Origin: Alphaproteobacteria bacterium | GTDB lineage: Bacteria > Pseudomonadota > Alphaproteobacteria > Caulobacterales > Maricaulaceae | Length of the DNA stretch: 64,000 nt | Assembly: GCA_016124205.1 (NCBI GenBank) | Contig: WGOD01000002.1 | Location: 744,001 to 808,000, forward strand | Reading direction: 5' to 3' | Shown here: positions 8,985 through 16,304 of the stretch, piece by piece | Layout of the letters: each line of letters starts with the position of its first letter | How positions within the stretch are numbered: the stretch's first letter is position 1 | The notes under the pieces: generated by a model | What the model was told of the DNA's origin: nothing | Databases searched by the model: none | Seen by the model: only the letters and a program-made list of their open reading frames with translations | Translations under genes and position numbers: made by a program

Positions 8985-10475
8985 ATGGGCATTTTGCGAA
9001 AATTGTCGGCGTTCGCACGCAGCCGGTCCGGCAATGTCGCGACCGTCTTCTGCATTCTGCTCGCGCCATTGACGGTGCTGGCCGGCGGCGCGGTCGATTT
9101 CAACCAGGCGATGAATGCGCGCGCGCGGCTGTCCGAGGCACTCGACGCGGCGGGCCTCGCGGTGGCGACCCGGCCGGAATTGTCGCCCGCCGAAGCCGAG
9201 CAGGTCGCGCTCGATTTCATCCGCGCGAACTATCCGGCCCGCGATGTCGGCGAGGTCCGGAACCTTTCCGTCTCGCTCGACAATGTGACCGGCACGGTCC
9301 GTATTTCCGGCCAGTCGGACGTTCAGACAGCCCTGCTCGGCCTCATCGGCATGGATACGATCACGGTCGGCTGGGAAACCGAGGTCCAGCAGGCGCGCCA
9401 GAATCTCGAACTCGTCATGGTGCTCGACAATACCGGCTCGATGTCGGGCCAGAAGCTGGCGTCTCTGCGTAGCGCCGCACTGACCCTGACCGATGCGCTT
9501 CATTCGAATGCGGCGGAGCCCGACCGGCTTCGTATCGGACTGGTGCCGTTTGCCGCGACCGTGAATGTCGGCACATCGAATGCGCGGGCCTGGTGGCTCG
9601 ACCCGGACGGCCGCTCGCCGGTTCACGCCGAATGGTTCGGCTCCGGCAGCCGCCCGACCCATTGGGATCTGTTCGACGAGATGTCGAACGTGTCCTGGGG
9701 CGGGTGCGTCGAGGCGCGTCCGATCCCCTATGACGTTGACGACACCGAACCGGACAACAGCAATCCGGCCACGCTCTTCGTGCCCTATCTCGCGCCGGAC
9801 GAGCCGGATACGGGCGGTTTCAGAAACAATTATCTGCCGGATGACGACGGGACGCGGACGCTCGCGCAACGCATGCGAGGTCTGTCGAAATATGAGGGCG
9901 GCCGTCCGTCCGGGGGCGACCCGAACGCCAGCTGCACGTCACGGCCGATCACGCCGCTGACCACCTCCCGCCGGACGATCGACAACGCGCTGAACGCCAT
10001 GCAGGCCCGCGGCAATACGAATGTCGCCATGGGGATCGGCTGGGGTGTGCGTGTTCTGTCGCCGCAAGCGCCGTTTACCGAAGGCCGGGCCTATGGCGAC
10101 CGGCACACGATCAAGGCGATGATCATCCTGACCGACGGCGAAAACGTCATGTCGGGCGGCAATCGCGATCTGATGAGCGAATACGCTGCTTATGGTCACG
10201 CCGTGAATGATCGTCTCGGCGTCCGGTCCGCATCGGGCACGGTGCTGAGCCGCGCCGTCGACGACCGTACGGCGGAGGCCTGCCGCGTGGCTCAGGAAAA
10301 CGGCATCCGGGTTTACACCATCACCTTCCAGGTTCGCGACACCCGGACCCGGGACCTGATGCGCAATTGCGCCAGCGCGCCCAGCCTGTATTTCGACAGT
10401 CCTGACACTGAAACTCTGCAGGACGTCTTCGAACTGATCGCTGGAGATCTGACCAATCTTCGCATTGCGCGATAG
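8985..10475 (+). CDS. TadG-like membrane-anchored vWA protein, paralogue 1
   Basis: The 496-residue protein opens with RSGNVATVF and a single hydrophobic segment (about residues 18-38), then GGAVDFNQAMNAR, the hallmark of the TadE/TadG pilus-assembly-like N-terminal domain. A von Willebrand type A domain begins near residue 143. Its metal-site loop is VLDNTGSMSG with D148, T150 and S152, and ILTDGEN supplies a later metal ligand. The end (SLYFDSP...ELIAGDLTNLR) is shared by all three tandem copies. Such proteins expose the vWA domain to the periplasm or surface and bind partners through a divalent metal. The ATG at 8985 is chosen because the TadG-like N-terminus starts there. No tad secretion genes are nearby, so its role is unknown. 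Confidence 0.85.
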   Translation: MGILRKLSAFARSRSGNVATVFCILLAPLTVLAGGAVDFNQAMNARARLSEALDAAGLAVATRPELSPAEAEQVALDFIRANYPARDVGEVRNLSVSLDNVTGTVRISGQSDVQTALLGLIGMDTITVGWETEVQQARQNLELVMVLDNTGSMSGQKLASLRSAALTLTDALHSNAAEPDRLRIGLVPFAATVNVGTSNARAWWLDPDGRSPVHAEWFGSGSRPTHWDLFDEMSNVSWGGCVEARPIPYDVDDTEPDNSNPATLFVPYLAPDEPDTGGFRNNYLPDDDGTRTLAQRMRGLSKYEGGRPSGGDPNASCTSRPITPLTTSRRTIDNALNAMQARGNTNVAMGIGWGVRVLSPQAPFTEGRAYGDRHTIKAMIILTDGENVMSGGNRDLMSEYAAYGHAVNDRLGVRSASGTVLSRAVDDRTAEACRVAQENGIRVYTITFQVRDTRTRDLMRNCASAPSLYFDSPDTETLQDVFELIAGDLTNLRIAR

Positions 10476-10507
10476 TTCTTTGAGCGGTTACTAAATTTAC
10501 CTTCTGT

Positions 10508-10524
10508 AAACCGCGTTTCCTCAC
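10508..10524 (+). promoter_or_regulatory. conserved element upstream of second vWA gene
   Basis: AAACCGCGTTTCCTCAC differs by one base from the element at 8908-8924. It retains one GTTTCC half and an imperfect GTAAAC left half. A TTTAA lies a few bases downstream, 64 bases before the start codon region. It could be an operator or promoter copied with the gene. Confidence 0.45.
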
Positions 10525-10587
10525 CTGACTTTAATTCAGCGCGACTAGGCTTCAGATCGAAAAGGTAAACTTTTGCCTGAGGTCGAC

Positions 10588-12213
10588 ATGCGTATTTTTG
10601 ATAAAACTCGAGCCTTCCTCTCAGACGTCCGGGGGAATGTCGCGACGATTTTCTCGATTGCGCTCGCTCCCCTGACGCTGATGGCGGGCGGGGCGGTCGA
10701 CTTCAATCAGGCCATGGGGGCCCGGGCCCGCCTCGCCGAGGCCCTGGACGCCGCCGCCCTTGCGGTCGGCAGTCAGCCCGGCCTCGACGAGGACCGCGCC
10801 GAAGCGATGGTGATGGACTACATCACCGCCAATTATCCGGACCGCGATCCGGGATCGGTCCAGAACGTCCAGGTGTCGATCGACGACCGCAATGGCATCG
10901 TCCGGGTCTCCGGCGAATCCGAGGTCCAGACCACCCTGCTCGGCCTGATGGGGATGGATTCCATCACCGTCGACTGGATGAGCGAGGTGATGCGCGCGCG
11001 CATGAACCTCGAACTCGTCATGGTGCTCGACAATACCGGCTCCATGTCCGGCTCGAAGATCCGCGCCCTGCGCGATGCGGCGGAAGTCCTCACCGAAACA
11101 CTGTTCGACGGCGCCGCAGACCGAGACGCCCTGGCGATCGGCCTCGTGCCGTTCGCCGCGACCGTAAATGTCGGCACGCAATACGCCCGCGCCTGGTGGC
11201 TCGATCCGGAAGGTGAAGCCCCCTATCACGGCGAATGGATGGGTGACCGGGATAACGGCCATGGCAATGATGCCGATGGCTGCGATGACGGCAATCCGGG
11301 TCTGGGCCGCGGGCGCGGCCGGGGCCGCGGTCAGCGCGACCCGAACAGCGAGGAATGCAACAACGAAGACCTGCCGACGCACTGGGATCTGTTCGACGAG
11401 CTGCGCAATACGAGCTGGGCCGGCTGCGTGGAAGCGCGTCCGATGCCCTACGACATCGAGGATGTCGAGCCGTCGAACAACAATCCGGAGACGCTCTTCG
11501 TTCCGTATTTCGCGCCCGACGAGCCGGACAATGGCCGCTACTTCAACAGCTATCTGGATGACGGCCTGTCTTCGAGGGATACCCGTAATATGACCGCGCT
11601 GGAGATGCTGGCGGCCAACTTCGCCCGCTATACCGGAGGACGCCCGTCCGGCGGCAGCCCGAACCGGGCCTGCACGACCCAGCCGGTCACACCGATGACC
11701 AATGACCAGCGCACGATCCTGAATGCGATCCGGGCGATGGGGGCCAGCGGCAACACCAATATTCCGAACGGGATTGCCTGGGGCACACGCCTGCTGTCGC
11801 CGCAGGAACCGTTCACTGAAGGCGCCCCCTTTGGCGACCGCGAGACGATCAAGGCCATGGTCATCCTGACCGACGGCGAGAACGTCATCTCGGGCGGTAA
11901 TGGAAATCTGATGAGCGACTACAATGCCTATGGCTATGCTGCTCAGGGCCGTCTCGGTGTTCAGTCCGCCTCCGGCAGCCGCCTGTCCGATGCGCTGGAC
12001 GAGCGGACACTCGCGGCCTGCGCCTATGCCCGCCAGCAAGGCATCCGGGTCTATACGATCACCTTCCAGGTCAACTCGAACTCGACCCGGCGGATGATGG
12101 AGCAATGCGCGAGCCATCCGAGCCTCTATTTCGACAGCCCGTCGAACGAGGCCCTGCGCAACGCCTTCGAACTGATCGCCGGCGACCTGAGCAATCTGCG
12201 CATTTCTCGCTGA
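10588..12213 (+). CDS. TadG-like membrane-anchored vWA protein, paralogue 2 (with acidic/Gly-Arg insert)
   Basis: The 541-residue protein is colinear with paralogue 1: a VRGNVATIF N-terminus with one membrane segment and GGAVDFNQAMGAR, then a vWA domain with D148 in VLDNTGSMSG and ILTDGEN later. It differs by an insert of about 40 residues (roughly 218-261) that is first Asp/Asn/Gly-rich (GNDADGCDDGN) and then a run of Gly-Arg repeats (GRGRGRGRG). The DNA here is locally very G+C rich. The insert sits in a loop after the vWA strand ending ARAWWLDP, so it should be exposed. Start ATG at 10588 follows GAGG; a TTG five codons upstream is also in frame. Confidence 0.85.
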   Translation: MRIFDKTRAFLSDVRGNVATIFSIALAPLTLMAGGAVDFNQAMGARARLAEALDAAALAVGSQPGLDEDRAEAMVMDYITANYPDRDPGSVQNVQVSIDDRNGIVRVSGESEVQTTLLGLMGMDSITVDWMSEVMRARMNLELVMVLDNTGSMSGSKIRALRDAAEVLTETLFDGAADRDALAIGLVPFAATVNVGTQYARAWWLDPEGEAPYHGEWMGDRDNGHGNDADGCDDGNPGLGRGRGRGRGQRDPNSEECNNEDLPTHWDLFDELRNTSWAGCVEARPMPYDIEDVEPSNNNPETLFVPYFAPDEPDNGRYFNSYLDDGLSSRDTRNMTALEMLAANFARYTGGRPSGGSPNRACTTQPVTPMTNDQRTILNAIRAMGASGNTNIPNGIAWGTRLLSPQEPFTEGAPFGDRETIKAMVILTDGENVISGGNGNLMSDYNAYGYAAQGRLGVQSASGSRLSDALDERTLAACAYARQQGIRVYTITFQVNSNSTRRMMEQCASHPSLYFDSPSNEALRNAFELIAGDLSNLRISR

Positions 12214-12245
12214 TCGCTTAGACACCCGTTAGGGACTTCCAGAAC

Positions 12246-12278
12246 AACCGCGTGCGGAGACCCCGCACGCGGTTTTTT
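12246..12278 (+). terminator. terminator-like hairpin between vWA genes 2 and 3
   Basis: A 12-bp perfect stem, AACCGCGTGCGG (12246-12257) and CCGCACGCGGTT (12263-12274), with a 5-base loop and a run of six T. It has full intrinsic-terminator form, yet the AGGAGG ribosome site of the third vWA gene lies only about 13 bases downstream, leaving no room for a promoter after it. It may act as a partial terminator or attenuator. Confidence 0.85.
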
Positions 12279-12306
12279 CATGCGCCCGCAAGGAGGATTG
12301 CGGGGC

Positions 12307-13791
12307 ATGCTCGGGGCGTATCTGAAACGGTTTGCGGCGCGAACGGGCGGCAATGTCGCCATGGTGTTCGCGCTCATGGTGTTTCCGGTGACGCTGTTTT
12401 CCGGTGCGGCGGTCGACTTTCACCAGGCGATGAATGCCCGGGCCCGTCTGGCCGAGGCGCTCGACGCCGCCGCCCTCGCCGTCGGGGCCTCGCCCTACAT
12501 TTCCGAAGACACGGCGGAACAGCTGGCAGCGGATTTCATCGCGGCCAATTTTCCGGTCCGGACGATCGGGCATGTCGAGACGATCCATGTCGCGTTCGAC
12601 ACGGCAGCCGATGCGGTCCGGGTCTACGGCGAGGCCGCGGTCGAAACCGGCTTCCTGCGCCTGATGGGAATCGAGACGCTCACCGTGGACTGGGAGAGCG
12701 AGGTCGTCCGGGCACGCCAAAGCCTCGAGCTCGTGATGGTGCTCGACAATACCGGCTCGATGTCGGGTTCGAAGATCACGGCACTGCGCGATGCCGCCCG
12801 GCTGATGACCTCGATCCTGTTCGAGAATGCGGCGGATTCCGACCGGCTGGCGATCGGGCTCGTGCCCTTTTCCTCGACCGTGAATGTCGGCAGCGAGCAT
12901 GCGCGGGCCTGGTGGCTCGATCCCGACGCCCGGAACCCGGATCATTCCGCGCATTTCGCGCCGGCCGCCAATCGCTGGGATCTGTTCGATACGCTGCAGG
13001 GGACGAGCTGGCGCGGCTGTGTCGAGGCGCGCCGTGTCCCGCTCGACATCGAGGATGTCGCGCCCGACCCCGCGGACCCCGAAACGCTCTTCCTGCCCTA
13101 TTTCGCGCCGGACGAACCGAGCGGATATTCCAACTTCGCCAACAGCTATCTGTCGGACCAGACCTCGTCTTCCAACCTGCTCTACCGCCAGACGAATACG
13201 GCAAAATACTGGGGCCGCGATCCGTACGGTGACGGGCCGAACTGGGGGTGTACGGCGCGCCCGATCACACCGCTGACGTCGCGCCGGTCAACGATCGACA
13301 ATGCGATCAATGCGATGATCGCGAGCGGGACGACGAACATCCCGATCGGCGTGTCGTGGGGTGTGCGCGTGCTGTCACCGCAGGCGCCCTTCACCGAGGG
13401 TGCGCCCTTCAATGATCGCGAGACGATCAAGGCGATGGTCATCCTGACCGATGGCGAGAACGTGCTGAACGGCCGCTCGAACATCAACTATTCGGACTAT
13501 TCCGGCTACGGCTATGTCCGTGAAGGCCGGCTCGGCGTGACGACGTCCAGCGATTCCGCACTGTCGAACGCGCTCGACGAACGCACAGCCGCCGCCTGCG
13601 CCTATGCGCGGCAGCAAGGCATAAGGGTCTACACGATCACCTTCCAGGTCAGCTCGACCTCGACCCGCGACATGATGCGCGACTGCGCGACGCATCCGAG
13701 CCTCTATTTCGACAGCCCCTCGAACGAGGCCCTGCGCGACGCGTTCGAGCTGATTGCCGGCGACCTGACCAATCTGCGGCTGTCGCAGTAG
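12307..13791 (+). CDS. TadG-like membrane-anchored vWA protein, paralogue 3
   Basis: The 494-residue third tandem copy starts MLGAYLKRFAARTGGN, followed by one membrane segment and GAAVDFHQAMNAR. The vWA metal loop has D147 in VLDNTGSMSG, and the ILTDGEN and FDSPSNEALRDAFELIAGDL blocks match the other copies. It lacks the insert of copy 2. The ATG at 12307 has AGGAGG 10 bases upstream; an earlier ATG at 12280 would start inside the tail of the terminator hairpin. All three copies share WWLDP, WDLFD, the CVEAR cysteine block and two later conserved cysteines (for example DCATHPSLYF), pointing to extracytoplasmic disulphides. Confidence 0.85.
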   Translation: MLGAYLKRFAARTGGNVAMVFALMVFPVTLFSGAAVDFHQAMNARARLAEALDAAALAVGASPYISEDTAEQLAADFIAANFPVRTIGHVETIHVAFDTAADAVRVYGEAAVETGFLRLMGIETLTVDWESEVVRARQSLELVMVLDNTGSMSGSKITALRDAARLMTSILFENAADSDRLAIGLVPFSSTVNVGSEHARAWWLDPDARNPDHSAHFAPAANRWDLFDTLQGTSWRGCVEARRVPLDIEDVAPDPADPETLFLPYFAPDEPSGYSNFANSYLSDQTSSSNLLYRQTNTAKYWGRDPYGDGPNWGCTARPITPLTSRRSTIDNAINAMIASGTTNIPIGVSWGVRVLSPQAPFTEGAPFNDRETIKAMVILTDGENVLNGRSNINYSDYSGYGYVREGRLGVTTSSDSALSNALDERTAAACAYARQQGIRVYTITFQVSSTSTRDMMRDCATHPSLYFDSPSNEALRDAFELIAGDLTNLRLSQ

Positions 13792-13797
13792 GCCAGC

Positions 13798-13868
13798 TGG
13801 GGTCCCCGTGGAAACGGGGACCCGAATGTCGCACCCGGTTTCGGATTCCCGCTTTCGCGGGAACCCCA
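13798..13868. repeat. twin-hairpin intergenic repeat (type B)
   Basis: Two 10-bp hairpins with 4-base loops: GGGTCCCCGT/ACGGGGACCC (13800-13823) and GGATTCCCGC/GCGGGAACCC (13843-13866, one mismatch), about 20 bases apart. The same design recurs at 43430-43497. It lies between the convergent ends of vWA gene 3 and the FKBP gene and may serve both as a transcript end. Confidence 0.75.
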
Positions 13869-13888
13869 AGCAGGGTCTGATGCTCGGA

Positions 13889-14512
13889 CTAGCCTTCCGG
13901 GCAGTTCGCGTCTTCGCGCGACGGCAGGCAGAGCAATTCCATGCGGAAATAGAGCGCCTGATTCGGGCCGATGGGGCCGCCCGGCGTGCCGCGCGGGCCG
14001 TAAGCGAGATCCGACGGGATGAAGAGTTCCCACTCCTCGCCGGAGCGCATATGGCCGAGTGCCTCGACCCAGCCCGAAATCAGACGATCAGACGGAAAGT
14101 CGGCCGGTTGACCGCGTTCATAGGAGGAGTCGAAACCGCCCCCGTTGGGGAACAGGCCTTCATAATGGACGCGCACCATCTCGCCGGGCTCCGGCGATGC
14201 CGCGTCCTCGCCCGCCGCACGCAGGACGCGAAGGCGCAGGCCGGACGGCAGGGCATAGACACAGGGGCGTTCGTCGATGGCTTCGAGCCAGAGTTCCGAG
14301 TTGAGCTGGTTCCGGTCGGCCTGGGAGGGGCTGCCTTCGAACTGGGCTTCCGGCGCGCCGGTGTAGGTGTCCTCGAACTGAGCGAGATCGCACGACCGCG
14401 CGGCGGCAACGATGGAGGCAGCCTCTTCGGGATTTGCGGGCACGGGCTGGGCCGGCGCATTCGAACAGGCAGCAGCGGTCAGGGCAAAGGCGGCAAGGGC
14501 GGTACGGCGCAT
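13889..14512 (-). CDS. FKBP-type peptidyl-prolyl isomerase lipoprotein
   Basis: The 207-residue protein has a lipoprotein signal (ALTAAAC, lipidated cysteine C16), so it should be membrane-anchored and face the periplasm. An N-terminal helical stretch (about 25-85) precedes the FKBP domain: MVRVHYEGLFPNGGGFDSSYERG, LISGWVEALGHMRSGEEWELFIPSDLAYG and the final YFRMELL. These are the usual FKBP active-site strands, and the length fits Mip/FkpA-like proteins. It would catalyse proline isomerisation in outer-membrane or periplasmic protein folding. Two cysteines at the C-terminus and one at about residue 42 could form disulphides. Confidence 0.88.
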   Translation of the reverse strand: MRRTALAAFALTAAACSNAPAQPVPANPEEAASIVAAARSCDLAQFEDTYTGAPEAQFEGSPSQADRNQLNSELWLEAIDERPCVYALPSGLRLRVLRAAGEDAASPEPGEMVRVHYEGLFPNGGGFDSSYERGQPADFPSDRLISGWVEALGHMRSGEEWELFIPSDLAYGPRGTPGGPIGPNQALYFRMELLCLPSREDANCPEG

Positions 14513-14578
14513 GAGGGACTCCCGGTCGAGACTTGAACTGCCCGACGTCTAGCGCAGACGGCCCGTCTCCCGGAAGAC

Positions 14579-15082
14579 CTATTCGCTTTCCCCTGCCTCT
14601 CCGGCAGGCTGCATCAGACCGATCACGGTGGGCCAGTTGTGCTCGAAATAGGCGTAGGCGTCGTCCCACTGGCCGCCGTCGGCCCAGCCATCGTGGCGGA
14701 TCGAGACGCGCGTCTGATCCTCACCCACCGGCTCGAAGCGGACCGTCAGATGGGTCAGGTGGGCGCGCACCTCCGGCATGTAGGGCGGCAGGGCCCAGGT
14801 GATGGACAAGAGGCGCTCGTCCTGCAGCGCCAGGATGTGGGTGCCCTCACTGCCGCGCATGCCTTCCGGGGCGTCGGGCGCGAAATACACCTCGTAGCGC
14901 CCGCCCGGTTCAAGCTCGATCAGCGACGCCGGCGCGAAGAAGGACAATCCTTCCTCGGTCGTCCACATCGCCCAGGCCTCGGCGACCGGGCGGTCGATCA
15001 CGGCTTCGGCCTCGATCGCGCGTTCGCTGGCCGATGCGGAGGCGCCAGCCAGCAGAAGGACGGGGAGGATCAGATATCGCAT
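14579..15082 (-). CDS. secreted SRPBCC (START/Bet v1-like) protein
   Basis: The 167-residue protein starts with a signal peptide (MRYLILPVLLLAGASASAS). The mature part reads as an AHSA1-type SRPBCC fold: AVIDRPVAEAWAMWTTEEGLSFFAP, GGRYEVYF and LLSITWALPP, ending in the long helix region DAYAYFEHNWPTVIGLM. Such folds bind hydrophobic ligands in a deep pocket; the ligand is unknown. It is the second gene after the membrane protein at 15093-15506 (10-base gap) and probably under the divergent TetR regulator. Confidence 0.75.
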   Translation of the reverse strand: MRYLILPVLLLAGASASASERAIEAEAVIDRPVAEAWAMWTTEEGLSFFAPASLIELEPGGRYEVYFAPDAPEGMRGSEGTHILALQDERLLSITWALPPYMPEVRAHLTHLTVRFEPVGEDQTRVSIRHDGWADGGQWDDAYAYFEHNWPTVIGLMQPAGEAGESE

Positions 15083-15092
15083 CGCGCAGCCC

Positions 15093-15506
15093 CTATTTCA
15101 GCTTCGAGGCGGTGAAGGCCGCGGCGAAGGCAGCCGGGATTGTCGGCAGCGAGGACACCACGCCCGACCCGATGGTCGGCCCGGCCGGCAGGACTGACCA
15201 GCCCGGCAGGATGGCGTATTGCCCGATGATGACGACGCACAGGGCGAGGCCGACGTGAAGCGCGGCCTTCACCCATCCTTCGATCTTCATCGCCGTCAGG
15301 ATCAGCCACGCTGCGGCCAGCGCATAGAGCGCGAAACCCGACAGCATCGGCACGAAGCCGGACGCGTCGTCGGCGGCACGCAGCATGTCGCCGAGCCCCT
15401 CGCCATACATCGGGACGATCATGAATTGGGCGGTCACGCCGCTCAGCAGAAAGCAGACGATAAAGAAGACCACGAAGGTCGCGCCGAGGCGCAGCGGATT
15501 GAACAT
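15093..15506 (-). CDS. small four-helix membrane protein
   Basis: The 137-residue protein has four hydrophobic segments (about 8-28, 50-72, 78-97 and 105-130) and no signal cleavage site. I do not recognise the family. The ATG at 15506 (MFNPLRLG) is chosen because GGAGG lies close upstream; an upstream extension is less likely. It faces a TetR-family gene with a perfect palindrome between them, so it is the likely target of that repressor together with the SRPBCC gene behind it. Confidence 0.7.
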   Translation of the reverse strand: MFNPLRLGATFVVFFIVCFLLSGVTAQFMIVPMYGEGLGDMLRAADDASGFVPMLSGFALYALAAAWLILTAMKIEGWVKAALHVGLALCVVIIGQYAILPGWSVLPAGPTIGSGVVSSLPTIPAAFAAAFTASKLK

Positions 15507-15561
15507 TGGGACCCTCCTCCCCGTTTCGCGGGGGCTTGTCATCCGCCCCGAACCAGCCCAT

Positions 15562-15576
15562 CTAGACAGTGTCTAG
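15562..15576. promoter_or_regulatory. probable TetR operator
   Basis: CTAGACA-G-TGTCTAG is a perfect inverted repeat with 7-base arms, placed between divergent genes, 56 bases from the membrane-protein start and 24 bases from the TetR start. Position and symmetry are typical of a TetR-family operator that controls both genes. Confidence 0.75.
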
Positions 15577-15600
15577 TTTTGCGAGTCAAGCCAGATCGCG

Positions 15601-16251
15601 ATGACTGCCGATCACGAAATCCTGACCAAGCCGGAAGGCCGCTATCACCATGGCGACCTCAGAACCGCACTGCTGCGTGCGACGGAAACGCTGATCGCCG
15701 AGCACGGAACCGGGGCGGTCTCGCTGCGCGAGGTCGCGCGCATTGCCGGCGTCAGCCATGGCGCTCCGGCCCACCATTTCGGCAACAAGGACGGCTTGAT
15801 GCTGGCCTTCGCCCAAGAGGGCTGGGACCGGATGATCGAGGCGATCCTCAATGCCGTGGATGCCGACCGTCCGGGCGACGGCCCCGCCTTTCTGGTCAGC
15901 GTCGGGAAGGCCTATGTCCGGTTCGCGATAACCAATCCTGGCCAGTTCGACGTGATGTTCCGCCGCGATCTCTACGATCTGAAGGACACGGGCTATCTCG
16001 GTGCGGGCGACAGCGCCTGGGTCTTCCTGGAAGACACCATCCAGCGCTGCATCGATGAAGGCTTCGCGCCGCGCGATGCCGCCCAGTCGTTTACGATCAT
16101 CGCCTGGTCGATGGTTCACGGCCTGGCGGCGCTATGGAACTCCGGCCGCGTCCGCTCCCGCTTCGAAAAGCTCGACCCCGACGTTCTGAACGAGCAGATG
16201 AATGAGGCGCTGACGACGATGATGTTCCCGGGTCGACCTGTGCAGAAATGA
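15601..16251 (+). CDS. TetR/AcrR-family transcriptional regulator
   Basis: The 216-residue protein has the usual N-terminal helix-turn-helix (residues 18-62): ALLRATETLIAEHGTGAVSLREVARIAGVSHGAPAHHFGNKDGL. The C-terminal ligand domain has the WSMVHGLAALW motif of the WHG-type TetR C-terminal family. It is divergent from a membrane protein/SRPBCC pair and a 15-base palindrome lies between, so it probably represses both that pair and itself. The inducer is unknown. A hairpin at 16254-16280 follows its stop. Confidence 0.88.
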   Translation: MTADHEILTKPEGRYHHGDLRTALLRATETLIAEHGTGAVSLREVARIAGVSHGAPAHHFGNKDGLMLAFAQEGWDRMIEAILNAVDADRPGDGPAFLVSVGKAYVRFAITNPGQFDVMFRRDLYDLKDTGYLGAGDSAWVFLEDTIQRCIDEGFAPRDAAQSFTIIAWSMVHGLAALWNSGRVRSRFEKLDPDVLNEQMNEALTTMMFPGRPVQK

Positions 16252-16253
16252 AA

Positions 16254-16280
16254 ACGGGCCCCGGATAACCGGAGCCCGTC
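16254..16280 (-). terminator. terminator between convergent TetR and M16 genes
   Basis: Arms ACGGGCCCCGG and CCGGAGCCCGT form an 11-bp stem with one mismatch around an ATAA loop. On the minus strand the stem is followed by TTTT, so it best serves the M16 protease gene, and may also stop the TetR transcript. Confidence 0.75.
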
Positions 16281-16304
16281 TCACGTTTTAGTCTGCCGAA
16301 GCGC

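Noticed and set aside
10490-10530. EcfG promoter before vWA gene 2, suggested by CGTTTCC
   Set aside because: No GGAAC lies 16-17 bases upstream of the CGTT, so only half of the element is present.
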